Shown here in pieces: positions 1-8,320 of a stretch of DNA of 64,000 nt. The notes beneath the pieces are model-generated. The model searched no databases and had not been told where the DNA came from. It saw only the letters and a list, made by a program, of their open reading frames with translations. The stretch is from positions 62,001 to 126,000 of the forward strand of contig JAFWZW010000004.1 in the NCBI GenBank assembly GCA_017517325.1, given 5' to 3'. Within the stretch, counting starts at the first letter, position 1. Every line of letters starts with the position of its first letter. The stretch is from Clostridia bacterium. Lineage in GTDB: Bacteria > Bacillota > Clostridia > Oscillospirales > SIG627. Position numbers and translations under genes: made by a program.

Positions 1-179
1 TTCAGAAACAAAACGTCACCGGGGGCCAGGGGAAAGCTTTCGTTTTCGTTGCCGTACTCCATATTGCCGGAAAGCAAGAGGGTCAGCTCCGTATAGCGCA
101 TCTTTTTTAATTGCATGCTTTTGTTGACGCTGCCGCGCCGATGCGCGGCATAGATCAGGGAAACGGCTTTCTCTTCCAT
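1..179 (-). CDS. AraC-type transcriptional regulator, N-terminal part only
   Basis: Partial gene cut by the left edge of the window. The 59 visible codons start at ATG 179, preceded by AGGGGA about ten bases upstream. They read as the start of a cupin sensor domain: a YTELTLLLSGNMEYG stretch, then FPLAPGDVLFL, the turn typical of the arabinose-binding-like domain of AraC regulators. The helix-turn-helix half would lie outside the window. It is divergent from the sugar isomerase operon at 479, so control of that operon is likely but inferred. Two other AraC genes here (8430 and 38716) sit next to carbohydrate genes in the same way. Confidence 0.6.
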   Translation of the reverse strand, partial: MEEKAVSLIYAAHRRGSVNKSMQLKKMRYTELTLLLSGNMEYGNENESFPLAPGDVLFL

Positions 180-478
180 ACGGTCGGATTCCCCTGGATT
201 TGTGATTAAAAGAGGGGAAGTGTTATTCATATTAAGATTGTGCTAATCATTTGGTAAAATTCCAAAGATTATCCCTTTCTTTTTGCTAATAAAATGCTAT
301 AATTATAATAACCCATAAAGGGAAAATGTCAAGGATTTTTTTCTTTGCCATCTTTCTTACGGAAAATCGTAAAGGCGCTTTATGGTTTCGTAAAGAGAAA
401 CGGCGGCGTGCGGTGCACCGAGGCGTAAGGATCCCTCCTTGCCGGCGCCCCCTACTATAATGGATCGGAGGGTCAATC
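180..478. promoter_or_regulatory. divergent intergenic region with candidate promoter
   Basis: AT-rich spacer between the AraC-type gene on the left and the isomerase operon on the right. A good -10 hexamer TATAAT lies at 298-303, with only a weak TTTCTT-like -35 at 276-281. If used, it gives a leader of about 170 bases. The ribosome site GGAGGG at 467-472 precedes the start at 479. I see no clear operator or riboswitch. Confidence 0.35.
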
Positions 479-1333
479 ATGATCAGACTTTCAGCATTTG
501 CCGACGAAGCGGCAAAGGAAGTGGTTGGGCAGATCGCCGCATTGAAGCGAAACAACATTCCCTTTATCGAGCTTCGCGGTCTTGACGGTGTGAATATCGG
601 CAAAATTACCTTGGAGCAGGCAAAGGAATACGCCGCTCTCTTTGAAAAAGAAGGGATCCGCGTTTGGTCCATCGGCTCGCCCGTCGGTAAAATCGATATC
701 ACCGATGATTTTGAGAAAGAATTGAAATCCCTTCGCCACATCTGCCGCCTGGCAAAGATCTTCGGCACGGATCGCATCCGTATGTTCAGCTTCTTCGAGG
801 CCTATGAAAAAGAAGAGACCGTGATGAAGTATCTGCAGGAAATGGTGGATATCGCAAAGGAAGAAGGCTGTGAGCTTTACCACGAAAACGAAAAGCTGAT
901 CTTCGGTGATACTCTGGAACGGGTGGAGAAGATCATGGAGAAGGTCAAGGGCCTGAAATTTATTTACGACCCCGCAAACTACATTGAAGCGGGGGAAGAT
1001 GCGGAAACGACGCTCTCTGCCCTTCACGGCCGCACCCATTATTTCCACATTAAGGATATTTTGGCCGATACCCGCCAGATCGTGCCCGCAGGAGAAGGGG
1101 ATGGCAAGATCGAGGAATTGATCGCAAGGATCGATCCCAAGACTGACGTGACCCTGACTCTGGAGCCCCACCTGAAGCTCTTTGACGGCTACAGCGGCTT
1201 TGATAAGGCGGAGCTGAAAAACAAATATGAATTTGCCACCGAGACAGAATCCTTCGATTTTGCCGTTAACGCTTTGAAGGGAATTCTGGCACGTGTGGGC
1301 TATCAAGAAACCGAAGGAGGATGGACAAAATGA
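479..1333 (+). CDS. sugar phosphate isomerase/epimerase, TIM-barrel (first of two)
   Basis: 284 residues of the xylose-isomerase-like TIM-barrel family (AP endonuclease 2 fold), which includes IolE, IolI and hydroxypyruvate isomerases. Barrel strands are visible as IRLSAFADE, IPFIELRG, CELYHENE, LKFIYDPAN, THYFHIKD and LTLEPHL; the acidic and His residues in the last four are the usual divalent-metal ligands. The start at 479 has GGAGGG seven bases upstream. The stop overlaps the next ATG in an ATGA junction at 1330-1333, so the two genes are translationally coupled. With the second isomerase and the dehydrogenase it forms an oxidise-then-isomerise/eliminate set. The substrate is unknown. Confidence 0.8.
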   Translation: MIRLSAFADEAAKEVVGQIAALKRNNIPFIELRGLDGVNIGKITLEQAKEYAALFEKEGIRVWSIGSPVGKIDITDDFEKELKSLRHICRLAKIFGTDRIRMFSFFEAYEKEETVMKYLQEMVDIAKEEGCELYHENEKLIFGDTLERVEKIMEKVKGLKFIYDPANYIEAGEDAETTLSALHGRTHYFHIKDILADTRQIVPAGEGDGKIEELIARIDPKTDVTLTLEPHLKLFDGYSGFDKAELKNKYEFATETESFDFAVNALKGILARVGYQETEGGWTK

Positions 1334-2106
1334 AAGCAGGACTTAATCTTTATTCCCTGCGCAAGCTGATCAAAACGGAGGAAATGTTTCTGGAAACCGC
1401 TATGGCACTGAAGGAAATGGGCTATTCTTATCTTCAGTATTCCGGTGCGGAATTTGACCCTGAACGGATCCGCCGCGTTTCGGAGGCTTCGGGCCTTCCC
1501 GTGGTTCTGACCCACGTGCCTTACGAGAGGATCATCAACGATACGGAAAAGCTGATGGAGGAGCACGCCGTTTTCGGCTGTAAGAACATCGGTCTGGGCT
1601 CGATCCCCTTTAACCTGATTACGGAATGGGATACTTGCGTGGCTGCACTGAAGGATATGAACCGCGCAGCCGAAACCATGGAAAAGAACGGTTTCCGCTT
1701 TTTCTATCACAACCACCATAAGGAATTTATGAAGGTGGATGGAAAAACCTATTTTGAACGCATGATGGATGATGCCCCCGCCATCAACTTTACTTTGGAT
1801 ACCTACTGGGTGCAGAACGGCGGCTACGATCTGATGAAGCTGATCCCCCGCCTGAAGGGCAGAATCGCTTGCGTTCACTTAAAGGATTACAACGTGGGTG
1901 TGAACCCCAAGGATCCTACCAGCGATAAGCCCATCCCCCTCATTTCCCCCGTGGGCGACGGTAATATGGATTTCGTTGCCATTACGGAAAAAATGAAAGA
2001 GGCCGGTACCGAATACTTTTTGGTAGAGCAGGACAACGCAGTTTTTTATCCCGATCCTCTGGGTCAGGTCAAGAGAAGCATCGATTATATAAAGGAGAAT
2101 TTATAA
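1330..2106 (+). CDS. sugar phosphate isomerase/epimerase, TIM-barrel (second of two)
   Basis: 258 residues, same fold as the upstream gene but clearly a different paralogue. The strands KAGLNLYSLR, LPVVLTHVP, FRFFYHNHH, INFTLDTYWV, IACVHLKDY and YFLVEQD carry metal-ligand-type residues (HNHHKEF, D of LDTYW, H of VHLKDY, E of VEQD). ATG 1330 is chosen over in-frame ATG 1321 because AAGGAGG (1313-1320) directly abuts 1321 but is well spaced from 1330. Start and upstream stop overlap as ATGA. The substrate is probably a ketosugar or keto-inositol; this is inferred from family and context only. Confidence 0.8.
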   Translation: MKAGLNLYSLRKLIKTEEMFLETAMALKEMGYSYLQYSGAEFDPERIRRVSEASGLPVVLTHVPYERIINDTEKLMEEHAVFGCKNIGLGSIPFNLITEWDTCVAALKDMNRAAETMEKNGFRFFYHNHHKEFMKVDGKTYFERMMDDAPAINFTLDTYWVQNGGYDLMKLIPRLKGRIACVHLKDYNVGVNPKDPTSDKPIPLISPVGDGNMDFVAITEKMKEAGTEYFLVEQDNAVFYPDPLGQVKRSIDYIKENL

Positions 2107-2107
2107 T

Positions 2108-3286
2108 ATGGAACAGGTTCGTTACGGCATTATCGGCCTTGGCAATCAGGGTAGCACTTACAACTGGTCGATCTTTGATAAGGGGCAGGCAAAGGACGCC
2201 GTGGTTACGGCTATGTGTGATATCGATCCCCAGAAGATCGAAATTATGAAGAGCAAGACCACCAATGAAAATGCGGTCTACTTTACCGATTATAAGGAAA
2301 TGCTGGATAGCGGCCTGGTGGATGCCGTTCTGGTGGAGACTCCCCACTACCTTCACCCCGAGATCGTAATGGAAAGCTTAAAGCGTGGCATTCACGCCCT
2401 TTGCGATAAGCCCGCAGGCGTTTATACCAAGCAGGTAAGAGAAATGAACGAGGCCGCCGAGAAGGCAAACTGCCTCTTCGGTATGATGTTCAACCAGCGC
2501 ACCAACTGCGTATACCGCAAAATGCGTGAAATGATCCAAAACGGCGATCTGGGCGAGATCCAGAGAATCACCTGGATCATTACCAGCTGGTTCCGCAACC
2601 AGAGCTACTATGACAGCGGCCAGTGGCGCGCCACCTGGGAAGGTGAGGGCGGCGGCGTTCTCATCAACCAGTCCCCCCACCAGCTGGACCTGATCCAGTG
2701 GGTAACGGGTATGACCCCCAAGGCCGTTCACGGCTTCTGCAAGTACGGCCATTGGCACGACGTAGAGGTGGAGGACGAGGTCACCGCTTATCTGGAATAT
2801 GAAAACGGCGCTACGGGCGTGTTTATCACCACCACCGGTGAGGCTCCCGGTACCAACCGTTTTGAGATCTCCGGTACCAAGGGTAAGCTGGTATTCGAGA
2901 TGAAAAAGGGCTTTTACTTCTACAAGCTGAACGTGGACAGCAAGGAACATCTTCTCAACTGCGAAGATCCTCACAAGCCCCCCAAGGCTGAAGCGATCCA
3001 GGTGGAGCACGATGGAGAAAACCCCCAGCACAAGGGCATTATCAATAACTTTACCGCCGCTATTTTGGGCCAGGAGCCTCTCTTCGTTAAGGGCACCGAC
3101 GGCATCAAGATGGTAGAGCTGATGAACGCCATTGAGCTTTCCGGCTGGCACGGCGGCGAAAGAGTTACCCTTCCCGTGGATGAGGATCGCTACCTTGCTG
3201 AGTTGAACGAGCACCGTGCAAAAAGCCGTGTGAAAGAAGCGGTGGAGGCAAAGGTGGTCAACACGTCCGGCAGTTACGAAGTTTAA
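2108..3286 (+). CDS. Gfo/Idh/MocA family NAD(P)-dependent oxidoreductase
   Basis: 392 residues. The N-terminal Rossmann fold opens with RYGIIGLGNQGS and an acidic strand end (AMCDID). The conserved lysine motif appears as CDKPAGVY in place of the usual EKP. The second half is the alpha/beta substrate domain, with NQSPHQLDLIQWVTGM holding the family's catalytic HxxD-type segment. It follows the second isomerase after one base, so the three genes form one transcript. The family oxidises or reduces sugar and inositol hydroxyls; pairing with two TIM-barrel isomerases suggests a 3-keto-sugar or keto-inositol intermediate. Confidence 0.85.
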   Translation: MEQVRYGIIGLGNQGSTYNWSIFDKGQAKDAVVTAMCDIDPQKIEIMKSKTTNENAVYFTDYKEMLDSGLVDAVLVETPHYLHPEIVMESLKRGIHALCDKPAGVYTKQVREMNEAAEKANCLFGMMFNQRTNCVYRKMREMIQNGDLGEIQRITWIITSWFRNQSYYDSGQWRATWEGEGGGVLINQSPHQLDLIQWVTGMTPKAVHGFCKYGHWHDVEVEDEVTAYLEYENGATGVFITTTGEAPGTNRFEISGTKGKLVFEMKKGFYFYKLNVDSKEHLLNCEDPHKPPKAEAIQVEHDGENPQHKGIINNFTAAILGQEPLFVKGTDGIKMVELMNAIELSGWHGGERVTLPVDEDRYLAELNEHRAKSRVKEAVEAKVVNTSGSYEV

Positions 3287-3318
3287 CCCCCGTTCTTTAT
3301 AGAAGTAAGGAGGAAATT

Positions 3319-4689
3319 ATGAAAAAATGGATTGCTTTGGCGCTGACCCTTTCGATGCTTTTTCCCCTTTGCGCCTGCGCCTCTCAGGAACCCCCTACTC
3401 AAACGGCAGAAATTTTGACCCAAATCGAAGAAACCGAAGAAGAGAAAAAAACCTTTGTGGATCCTTGGCTGAAGCCTTCCAATAAAAACGAGGGAGAAAC
3501 CTCGGAAGGTGGCGGGGAATCCAACGTTGTATACGATAAGGCGGATCAGTTCCTGCCCGCAAGCCTTGCTGCCATTCCCATTGCAAATTCTTCCATGTCC
3601 ACCGATGAGCTCCGTCAGATCTGTATTGCTTTTATGCAGCTTTCCGTATCCTTCCAGTGGATCCCCGACCGAGACGTGGAGCTTGGAAACAGCAAACTGA
3701 AGCGATTTAAAGAAGGCGACCTCCAGGGCGGCCTTCCCTATATCAACACCGCCTCCGGCAATTTGTACCGCGTTTTGGAATACTACGATCCCGAAACGGG
3801 CGTTATCGATTTTTCCTACTTTGCCGATAAACCCGATATCTTCGGCAATGCTTGCTCCGGCGCAACCGGATGGGCTTGGGCGCGGGTGATCAATTCTGCG
3901 GACATCGGCTACACCAGCGCTTTAAACGCATCTCACGGTTTTATCCCCGTGGGGCCTTACAAGTATGATTTCTCCTTAGACCGCTTCTGGCAGAAGGAGG
4001 ACGATGGAACCCGAACGAATTTTTTAGAAACCATCGAAGTCTGCAAGACCAACGGTGAGCAGGTGATGTTTGAATCCTACGCGCTGACGAAACCCGCCGA
4101 TTGCTTCGTCAATCAGGGGCACGTCAGAATGTCCGTTGAACCCCCCGTTGTGGTTCGTAACCCCGACGGTACCATCGACGGCGAACAGAGCTATATGTAT
4201 CAGGCGGAGCAGAACGCAGACAATACTGTGGATTATAAGCGCCGCGAAACAGCCGACGGAACGGAATATTACATCCGCGGCAACGACAAGCTTAAATTTA
4301 CCTTTAACGAGCTTTACGAGCGCGGCTACCTGCCCCACACCTTTAAGGAATTTTTGGGCACCGACCCCGTGGAAAAGGCTGAGTTGACGGTGGGCATCGG
4401 CGAAGCCTCCGTTACCGCCAAGGATCTTTTGGAGAGCACTTTAAGATGTAACTATCCCATTTCCGACGTCTTTACCGTAATCCGCGATGCGGAGGGTAAT
4501 CAGGTCGGCGGTACGTTTATAAAGCGTATGGACAACCACCTTTCCAAAGCGAAGAAGGTGTCGGCGGTGACCATTCCTACCGCGAATTTGAAAGCCTTTG
4601 CCGCAAAGGGCGGGCATACCATTGAGATCCGTGCGCAAGTGGGAACGGGTGAGATTCTTACCGCCTATTCCGGTACGCTGATCGGATAA
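3319..4689 (+). CDS. secreted lipoprotein of unknown function
   Basis: 456 residues with a signal peptide ending in the lipobox LCAC (Cys20), then an acidic Glu/Thr-rich linker to about residue 70. The globular part has no family I can name. A segment NACSGATGWAW (Cys about 179) and a later GHVRMSV (His about 268) are spaced like the Cys and His of NlpC/P60 or papain-fold proteins. That is a weak resemblance, not an assignment. The C-terminal 120 residues look like a beta-rich domain. AAGGAGG precedes the ATG. It lies 32 bases after the dehydrogenase and may be the end of that operon. Confidence 0.6.
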   Translation: MKKWIALALTLSMLFPLCACASQEPPTQTAEILTQIEETEEEKKTFVDPWLKPSNKNEGETSEGGGESNVVYDKADQFLPASLAAIPIANSSMSTDELRQICIAFMQLSVSFQWIPDRDVELGNSKLKRFKEGDLQGGLPYINTASGNLYRVLEYYDPETGVIDFSYFADKPDIFGNACSGATGWAWARVINSADIGYTSALNASHGFIPVGPYKYDFSLDRFWQKEDDGTRTNFLETIEVCKTNGEQVMFESYALTKPADCFVNQGHVRMSVEPPVVVRNPDGTIDGEQSYMYQAEQNADNTVDYKRRETADGTEYYIRGNDKLKFTFNELYERGYLPHTFKEFLGTDPVEKAELTVGIGEASVTAKDLLESTLRCNYPISDVFTVIRDAEGNQVGGTFIKRMDNHLSKAKKVSAVTIPTANLKAFAAKGGHTIEIRAQVGTGEILTAYSGTLIG

Positions 4690-4698
4690 AAAGAGTGT

Positions 4699-4753
4699 AA
4701 AAAACGCAGACCAAGAAGAAGGAGACGGTTTCCGTTTCGTCTTTGCGTTTTGT
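4699..4753 (+). terminator. Rho-independent terminator after the lipoprotein gene
   Basis: AAAACGCA (4701-4708) pairs with TGCGTTTT (4744-4751), with a smaller GACG/CGTC hairpin between them. It lies just after the stop at 4689. Confidence 0.55.
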
Positions 4754-4799
4754 AATTTGGTCCAACCCATAAAAATAAAAAATACAAAAGGAGAAAACC

Positions 4800-4958
4800 A
4801 TGAAAAAACTGATTGCACTGACTCTTGCCGCCATTATGCTTTGCTCCTGCTTCATGTTTGCCTGCGGCAAATAAGACGAGAAGGGCGATATCGGTGGCGA
4901 AGTTTTCCTCAATACCCACGAGGTCGATTTTTCTGTGGAAAAAAAGAAAAGAGTGTGA
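4800..4958 (+). pseudogene. decayed lipoprotein: signal peptide followed by premature stop
   Basis: A good ribosome site (AAAGGAG) and ATG 4800 encode a 23-residue lipoprotein signal peptide with lipobox FACGK, then TAA at 4872-4874. The same frame reads on for 27 sense codons (starting DEKGDIGGEVF) to TGA at 4956-4958, just where the next gene's leader begins. The signal resembles that of the lipoprotein at 3319. The simplest reading is a lipoprotein gene that lost most of its body. A genuine 24-residue peptide cannot be excluded. Confidence 0.5.
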
Positions 4959-4999
4959 TATAATGGGTGTCAATGAAGGAAAAAAGGGAGGAATGGAAG

Positions 5000-5413
5000 A
5001 TGTGGTTTGTGTTCGCTCTGCTTTCGGCGCTCTTTGCGGCCCTTACCTCCATCCTTGCGAAGGTGGGGATCGAAGGGGTCAATTCCAATTTGGCAACGGC
5101 TCTTCGCACCTTGGTGGTGCTGGTAATGGCTTGGGGGATGGTGTTTCTCACCAACGCCCAAAGCGGTATTTTTGAGATCAGCAAAAAAAGCTGGCTGTTT
5201 CTCATTCTTTCGGGTGTGGCCACGGGTGCCTCTTGGCTGTTTTACTATCGGGCGTTGCAAATGGGCGAGGCCTCCAAGGTGGTGCCCATTGATAAGCTCA
5301 GCGTGGTCATAACCCTTGTGTTGGCCTTCGTTTTTCTTCACGAGCAGTTTTCACCCAAATCCCTTGTGGGGTGCATCCTCATTGGCGCGGGCACCCTTTT
5401 GATGGTACTGTAG
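5000..5413 (+). CDS. EamA-family (DMT superfamily) single-domain transporter
   Basis: 137-residue membrane protein with one EamA domain: about five hydrophobic segments, from FVFALLSALFAALTSILAK to the final CILIGAGTLLMVL, with the family's GxxxWLFYYRALQMGEASKVVPIDKLS region. Most family members carry two such domains; single-domain versions exist and would act as dimers. The start at 5000 is set by GGGAGG at 4986-4991; upstream in-frame ATGs lack such a site. A TATAAT at about 4959-4964 may be its own -10. The substrate is unknown (small metabolite or nucleotide sugar). Confidence 0.8.
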   Translation: MWFVFALLSALFAALTSILAKVGIEGVNSNLATALRTLVVLVMAWGMVFLTNAQSGIFEISKKSWLFLILSGVATGASWLFYYRALQMGEASKVVPIDKLSVVITLVLAFVFLHEQFSPKSLVGCILIGAGTLLMVL

Positions 5414-5435
5414 TTTCATTTGAAAAGGAGATCTT

Positions 5436-6209
5436 ATGGCTTGCTTTAAAATTCTCGGCTCCTGCTCCGGCACCGAGCCGATGCCCGGCCGTCACCACAC
5501 CGGTATCGTGCTCAGCGCAGGTGACCGCAATTACTTTTTTGACGCGGGGGAAAACACGTCTCATACGGCCTATACCCAAGGGGTGGACCTGACCCTGACC
5601 CGCGCCGTCTTTATTTCTCACGTGCATTACGATCACATCGGCGGTCTGATGGGGCTGTTCTGGACCATAGTAAAGCTTCACAGCCGTTACGGTGCCAATC
5701 TTGCCGACGATGCCGTTAAGCTTTTCATACCCGAAACGGAGGTCTGGACCCATACCTACGCCATTTTGAAAGGCACCGAGGGCGGCTTTCGTCATCCCTT
5801 CGGCATTGAGGTGGCGGCTCCTTCCTTGGGCACCTTTTATCAGGACGAAAACCTTTCCGTTACCGCCTTCGAATCTCACCATATGCCAAGAGGTGAGGAG
5901 GGGCAGATCCGCTCCTTCTCGTATCGGATCGAAACGGAAGGAAAGATCGCCGTTTTCTCCGGTGACGTAAAGAGTATGGAGGATCTGATCCCCGTGGTTG
6001 GAGATGGCTGTGACCTTTTGCTTTGCGAAACGGGGCACCACGCGGTGCAGGACGTATGCGAATTTGCCGCTACCCACAACGTAAAGCGCCTTGTTTTCGT
6101 GCACCACGGACGTGAGATCCTGGAGGAGCGCCCCACCGTCAAGGAAGCTTTAGATGCCTGCCCCGTTCCCCTCTGTTTCGCCTGCGACGGAATGGACGTG
6201 GCGTTTTAA
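5436..6209 (+). CDS. MBL-fold metallohydrolase
   Basis: 257 residues of the metallo-beta-lactamase superfamily, RNase Z/AHL-lactonase-like branch. The zinc motif HVHYDH begins at His62. Further ligands are plausible in FESHHMPRG, FSGDVKSM (Asp), CETGHH and FVHHGRE. AAAGGAG precedes the ATG, and the gene lies 22 bases after the transporter, so both are probably cotranscribed. Its role is unknown; phosphodiester or lactone hydrolysis are the usual options. Confidence 0.8.
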   Translation: MACFKILGSCSGTEPMPGRHHTGIVLSAGDRNYFFDAGENTSHTAYTQGVDLTLTRAVFISHVHYDHIGGLMGLFWTIVKLHSRYGANLADDAVKLFIPETEVWTHTYAILKGTEGGFRHPFGIEVAAPSLGTFYQDENLSVTAFESHHMPRGEEGQIRSFSYRIETEGKIAVFSGDVKSMEDLIPVVGDGCDLLLCETGHHAVQDVCEFAATHNVKRLVFVHHGREILEERPTVKEALDACPVPLCFACDGMDVAF

Positions 6210-6214
6210 AAAAT

Positions 6215-6252
6215 AAAAACTGTGCAGAAAAATTGTTCTGCACAGTTTTTTT
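6215..6252. terminator. bidirectional terminator between convergent genes
   Basis: Perfect 15-bp stem (6215-6229 with 6236-6250) around GCAGAA/TTCTGC, flanked by A-run and T-run on the two sides. It serves both the MBL-fold gene and the convergent NagB-like gene. Confidence 0.9.
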
Positions 6253-6261
6253 GCTTTCTTT

Positions 6262-6996
6262 TTACCAAAGAACGGGAAGCTTTAAAAGCGCCGCGGAATC
6301 CGCATCCACGTAGAGGGTGAAATGCGCGTGGGTCTTGAGCATCGTGGCGGGAATCTCACAGGTCAGGGGGGAGAACAGAGTATCGAAAACAGCTTTGGCC
6401 TTGACCCCGTAGGGTACGCAGCTGACGATGTTTTCGCACTTCATAATTTGCTTCACGGACATAGACACCGCCTGCTTCGGAACGTCATCCACCGTCTCAA
6501 ACCAGCCCTCGCCCACCTGCTGCTTTTTGCAGGTATCGTTGAGGTTCACTACCAGATAGGAGGCCTCCGTTTCAAAATCCGCAGGGGGATCGTTAAAGGC
6601 GATGTGAGCGTTTTCACCGATGCCGATGAGCCCTACGTCAACGGGGCTTTTTCGGATCTCCTCGGTGAGATAACGAATGTTTTCTTCGGTGCCGTCCACA
6701 AAATAAGCCTGTTTCAGGTTCACCTTGGAGGTGAATTTTTCCTTCAGGTATTTTCTGAAGCTTGCAATATGGGTTTCGGGCAAGGAAACGTATTCATCCA
6801 AGTGGAACATTTCTACCTTGGACCAATCCACCTTTTCCTCCACCAGAGCGGCAAGGGTATCAAACTGGGAAGCGCCGGTGGATAAAACGATTCGCGCAGA
6901 CCCCTTTTCTGCAATGGCACGGTTGATTAGCTCTGCGGTAAAGCTTGCTGCGCTTTTTCCAAGGGCGTAGCGATCCTTGCAAATTCTGATTTCCAT
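6262..6996 (-). CDS. NagB-like sugar-phosphate isomerase/deaminase with altered active site
   Basis: 244 residues homologous to glucosamine-6-phosphate deaminase. The family aspartate is present in FHLDEY (Asp67). The catalytic loop normally reading GIGxDGHIAFNEP is GIGENAHIAFNDP: the position of E. coli NagB Asp141 is Asn129, the His is kept (His131), and the Glu148 position is Asp136. From memory, an ENxHIAFNDP subfamily exists, so this may be a known variant with a different reaction. The start at 6996 has AAGGAG inside the end of the upstream dehydrogenase gene; the two genes are one base apart. A canonical NagB is encoded at 62000. Confidence 0.75.
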   Translation of the reverse strand: MEIRICKDRYALGKSAASFTAELINRAIAEKGSARIVLSTGASQFDTLAALVEEKVDWSKVEMFHLDEYVSLPETHIASFRKYLKEKFTSKVNLKQAYFVDGTEENIRYLTEEIRKSPVDVGLIGIGENAHIAFNDPPADFETEASYLVVNLNDTCKKQQVGEGWFETVDDVPKQAVSMSVKQIMKCENIVSCVPYGVKAKAVFDTLFSPLTCEIPATMLKTHAHFTLYVDADSAALLKLPVLW

Positions 6997-6997
6997 T

Positions 6998-8233
6998 TTA
7001 TATCTCCTTTTCATCCTTTAAAATTTCCGTGAGCAGAACGCGGCGATTCTCTGCAAGGGAAACGTTTGCCGCCATTCCCACTCCAATGGAGAGAATGCCT
7101 GCCCGCAGGTCGGCCATTTGCCCCAAGGGCTCCGGGTCGTGACCGCAAAAAAGACTTTTTTGCAGAGCGTAATCCGCACCGCCGTGACCGCCCTTGACGG
7201 TCGGCTCGGTTTCAAAGAAGATCTCTTCTCCGCTTCGGCTGTAAAATTTGATAAAATTGTCGGTCTCGCGGTTGTAGTTGGGCTTGCGGGAGGACGCCTT
7301 TTGAAATTCAAGTCGGCCGAGACTGCCGTTGAGCACCAGCCTGAGCCCCTCGTAGGGGGAATGGGCAATGAGGGAATAATTCATCAGGGCACCGCCACTG
7401 TAGCGAACGGAAAGGGCCACGGTATCTTCAATGTCGATCTCGGGGGAAAAGACGCATCCGTCGCGGATATAGCCGTCGGCATCTTCACATTCCAAATAGC
7501 GTTCCTTCAGGTCGGGGGTGTGAATATCAAGAAAGAAATCGCATTGATCTTTGTGGTGGCAGGTAAGGCATCGTTCCCCTCGGTTTTCTCCGTTGGTACC
7601 GTAAAAGCGGCGGGCGCCGTAAGCGTTGACCTCAACGGGAGCATCTTCCAAAAGCCAGTTGACAATATCAAAATGGTGGGAGGATTTGTGGATCAAAAGA
7701 GAGCCTGAATTTTCCCTTTTGCGGTGCCAACGGCGGAAATAATCGGCACCGTGGCGGGTATCCAGCATCCACTGATAATCAATGCTGTAGATCTCTCCCA
7801 CAAGACCGGATCGGACCAGCTCCTTTACCCGCTTAAAATAGGGATGAAAGCGAAGGTTGAAGGTGACGGTCACCTTTTTCCCCGTTTCCTTTTGTGCCTT
7901 TTGAATGGCAAGGCATTTTTCGGGGGTGGTGGTCAGGGGCTTTTCGCAGATCACGTCACACCCTGCTCTCAGAGCCTTGACCACGTAGGTATCGTGCTGG
8001 CTGTCAATGGTGGTGACGATCACCGTATCGGGCTGACACGCTCTCAGCAGTTCATCAAAATTCGTGTAAACGGGGATGGGCGTTTCCGCTTTTTTGCTTA
8101 CAAGGGCGGCGCGCTTAGGGTTGGTGTCGTAAACTCCGCAAAGGGTGGCTACCTCACGAAAGTGTTTCACCATGGGAACGGCGAACATATCCACCCCCCG
8201 CCAGCCACAGCCCACCTGAACGTATCGTTTCAT
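6998..8233 (-). CDS. Gfo/Idh/MocA family oxidoreductase
   Basis: 411 residues. The N-terminal Rossmann fold has VGCGWRG and the EKPL lysine motif (ICEKPLTTTPEK). The C-terminal half has HKSSHHFDIVNWLL, the catalytic His/Asp segment. A Cys-rich insertion (RCLTCHHKDQC, with more Cys 23 and 33 residues on) is seen in a subgroup of this family and might bind a metal. GGAGGT precedes the ATG. It is the promoter-proximal gene of a two-gene operon with the NagB-like gene, divergent from the AraC regulator at 8430. An oxidation plus isomerisation/deamination of a sugar or amino sugar is the likely joint role. Confidence 0.85.
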   Translation of the reverse strand: MKRYVQVGCGWRGVDMFAVPMVKHFREVATLCGVYDTNPKRAALVSKKAETPIPVYTNFDELLRACQPDTVIVTTIDSQHDTYVVKALRAGCDVICEKPLTTTPEKCLAIQKAQKETGKKVTVTFNLRFHPYFKRVKELVRSGLVGEIYSIDYQWMLDTRHGADYFRRWHRKRENSGSLLIHKSSHHFDIVNWLLEDAPVEVNAYGARRFYGTNGENRGERCLTCHHKDQCDFFLDIHTPDLKERYLECEDADGYIRDGCVFSPEIDIEDTVALSVRYSGGALMNYSLIAHSPYEGLRLVLNGSLGRLEFQKASSRKPNYNRETDNFIKFYSRSGEEIFFETEPTVKGGHGGADYALQKSLFCGHDPEPLGQMADLRAGILSIGVGMAANVSLAENRRVLLTEILKDEKEI

Positions 8234-8254
8234 TTTTTACCTCCAAGGTACTTA

Positions 8255-8283
8255 TTGACAAGTTTATTTTAATACGGTAAAAT
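8255..8283 (+). promoter_or_regulatory. sigma-A promoter for AraC-type gene
   Basis: TTGACA at 8255-8260 and TAAAAT at 8278-8283, 17-base spacing, reading toward the regulator at 8430. Confidence 0.65.
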
Positions 8284-8320
8284 GGAAAAAGTAAGAGATA
8301 AAATTTTCTTTTTATAGACG

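Noticed and set aside
456..461. TATAAT just before the first isomerase as its -10
   Set aside because: No acceptable -35 at the right distance, and the leader would be only about ten bases.
286..1306. Open frames on the - strand opposite the first isomerase
   Set aside because: Shadows of the isomerase coding strand, without ribosome sites.
5000..5413. EamA gene as a truncated pseudogene
   Set aside because: Single-domain EamA transporters of about 140 residues occur; start, stop and hydrophobic segments are intact.
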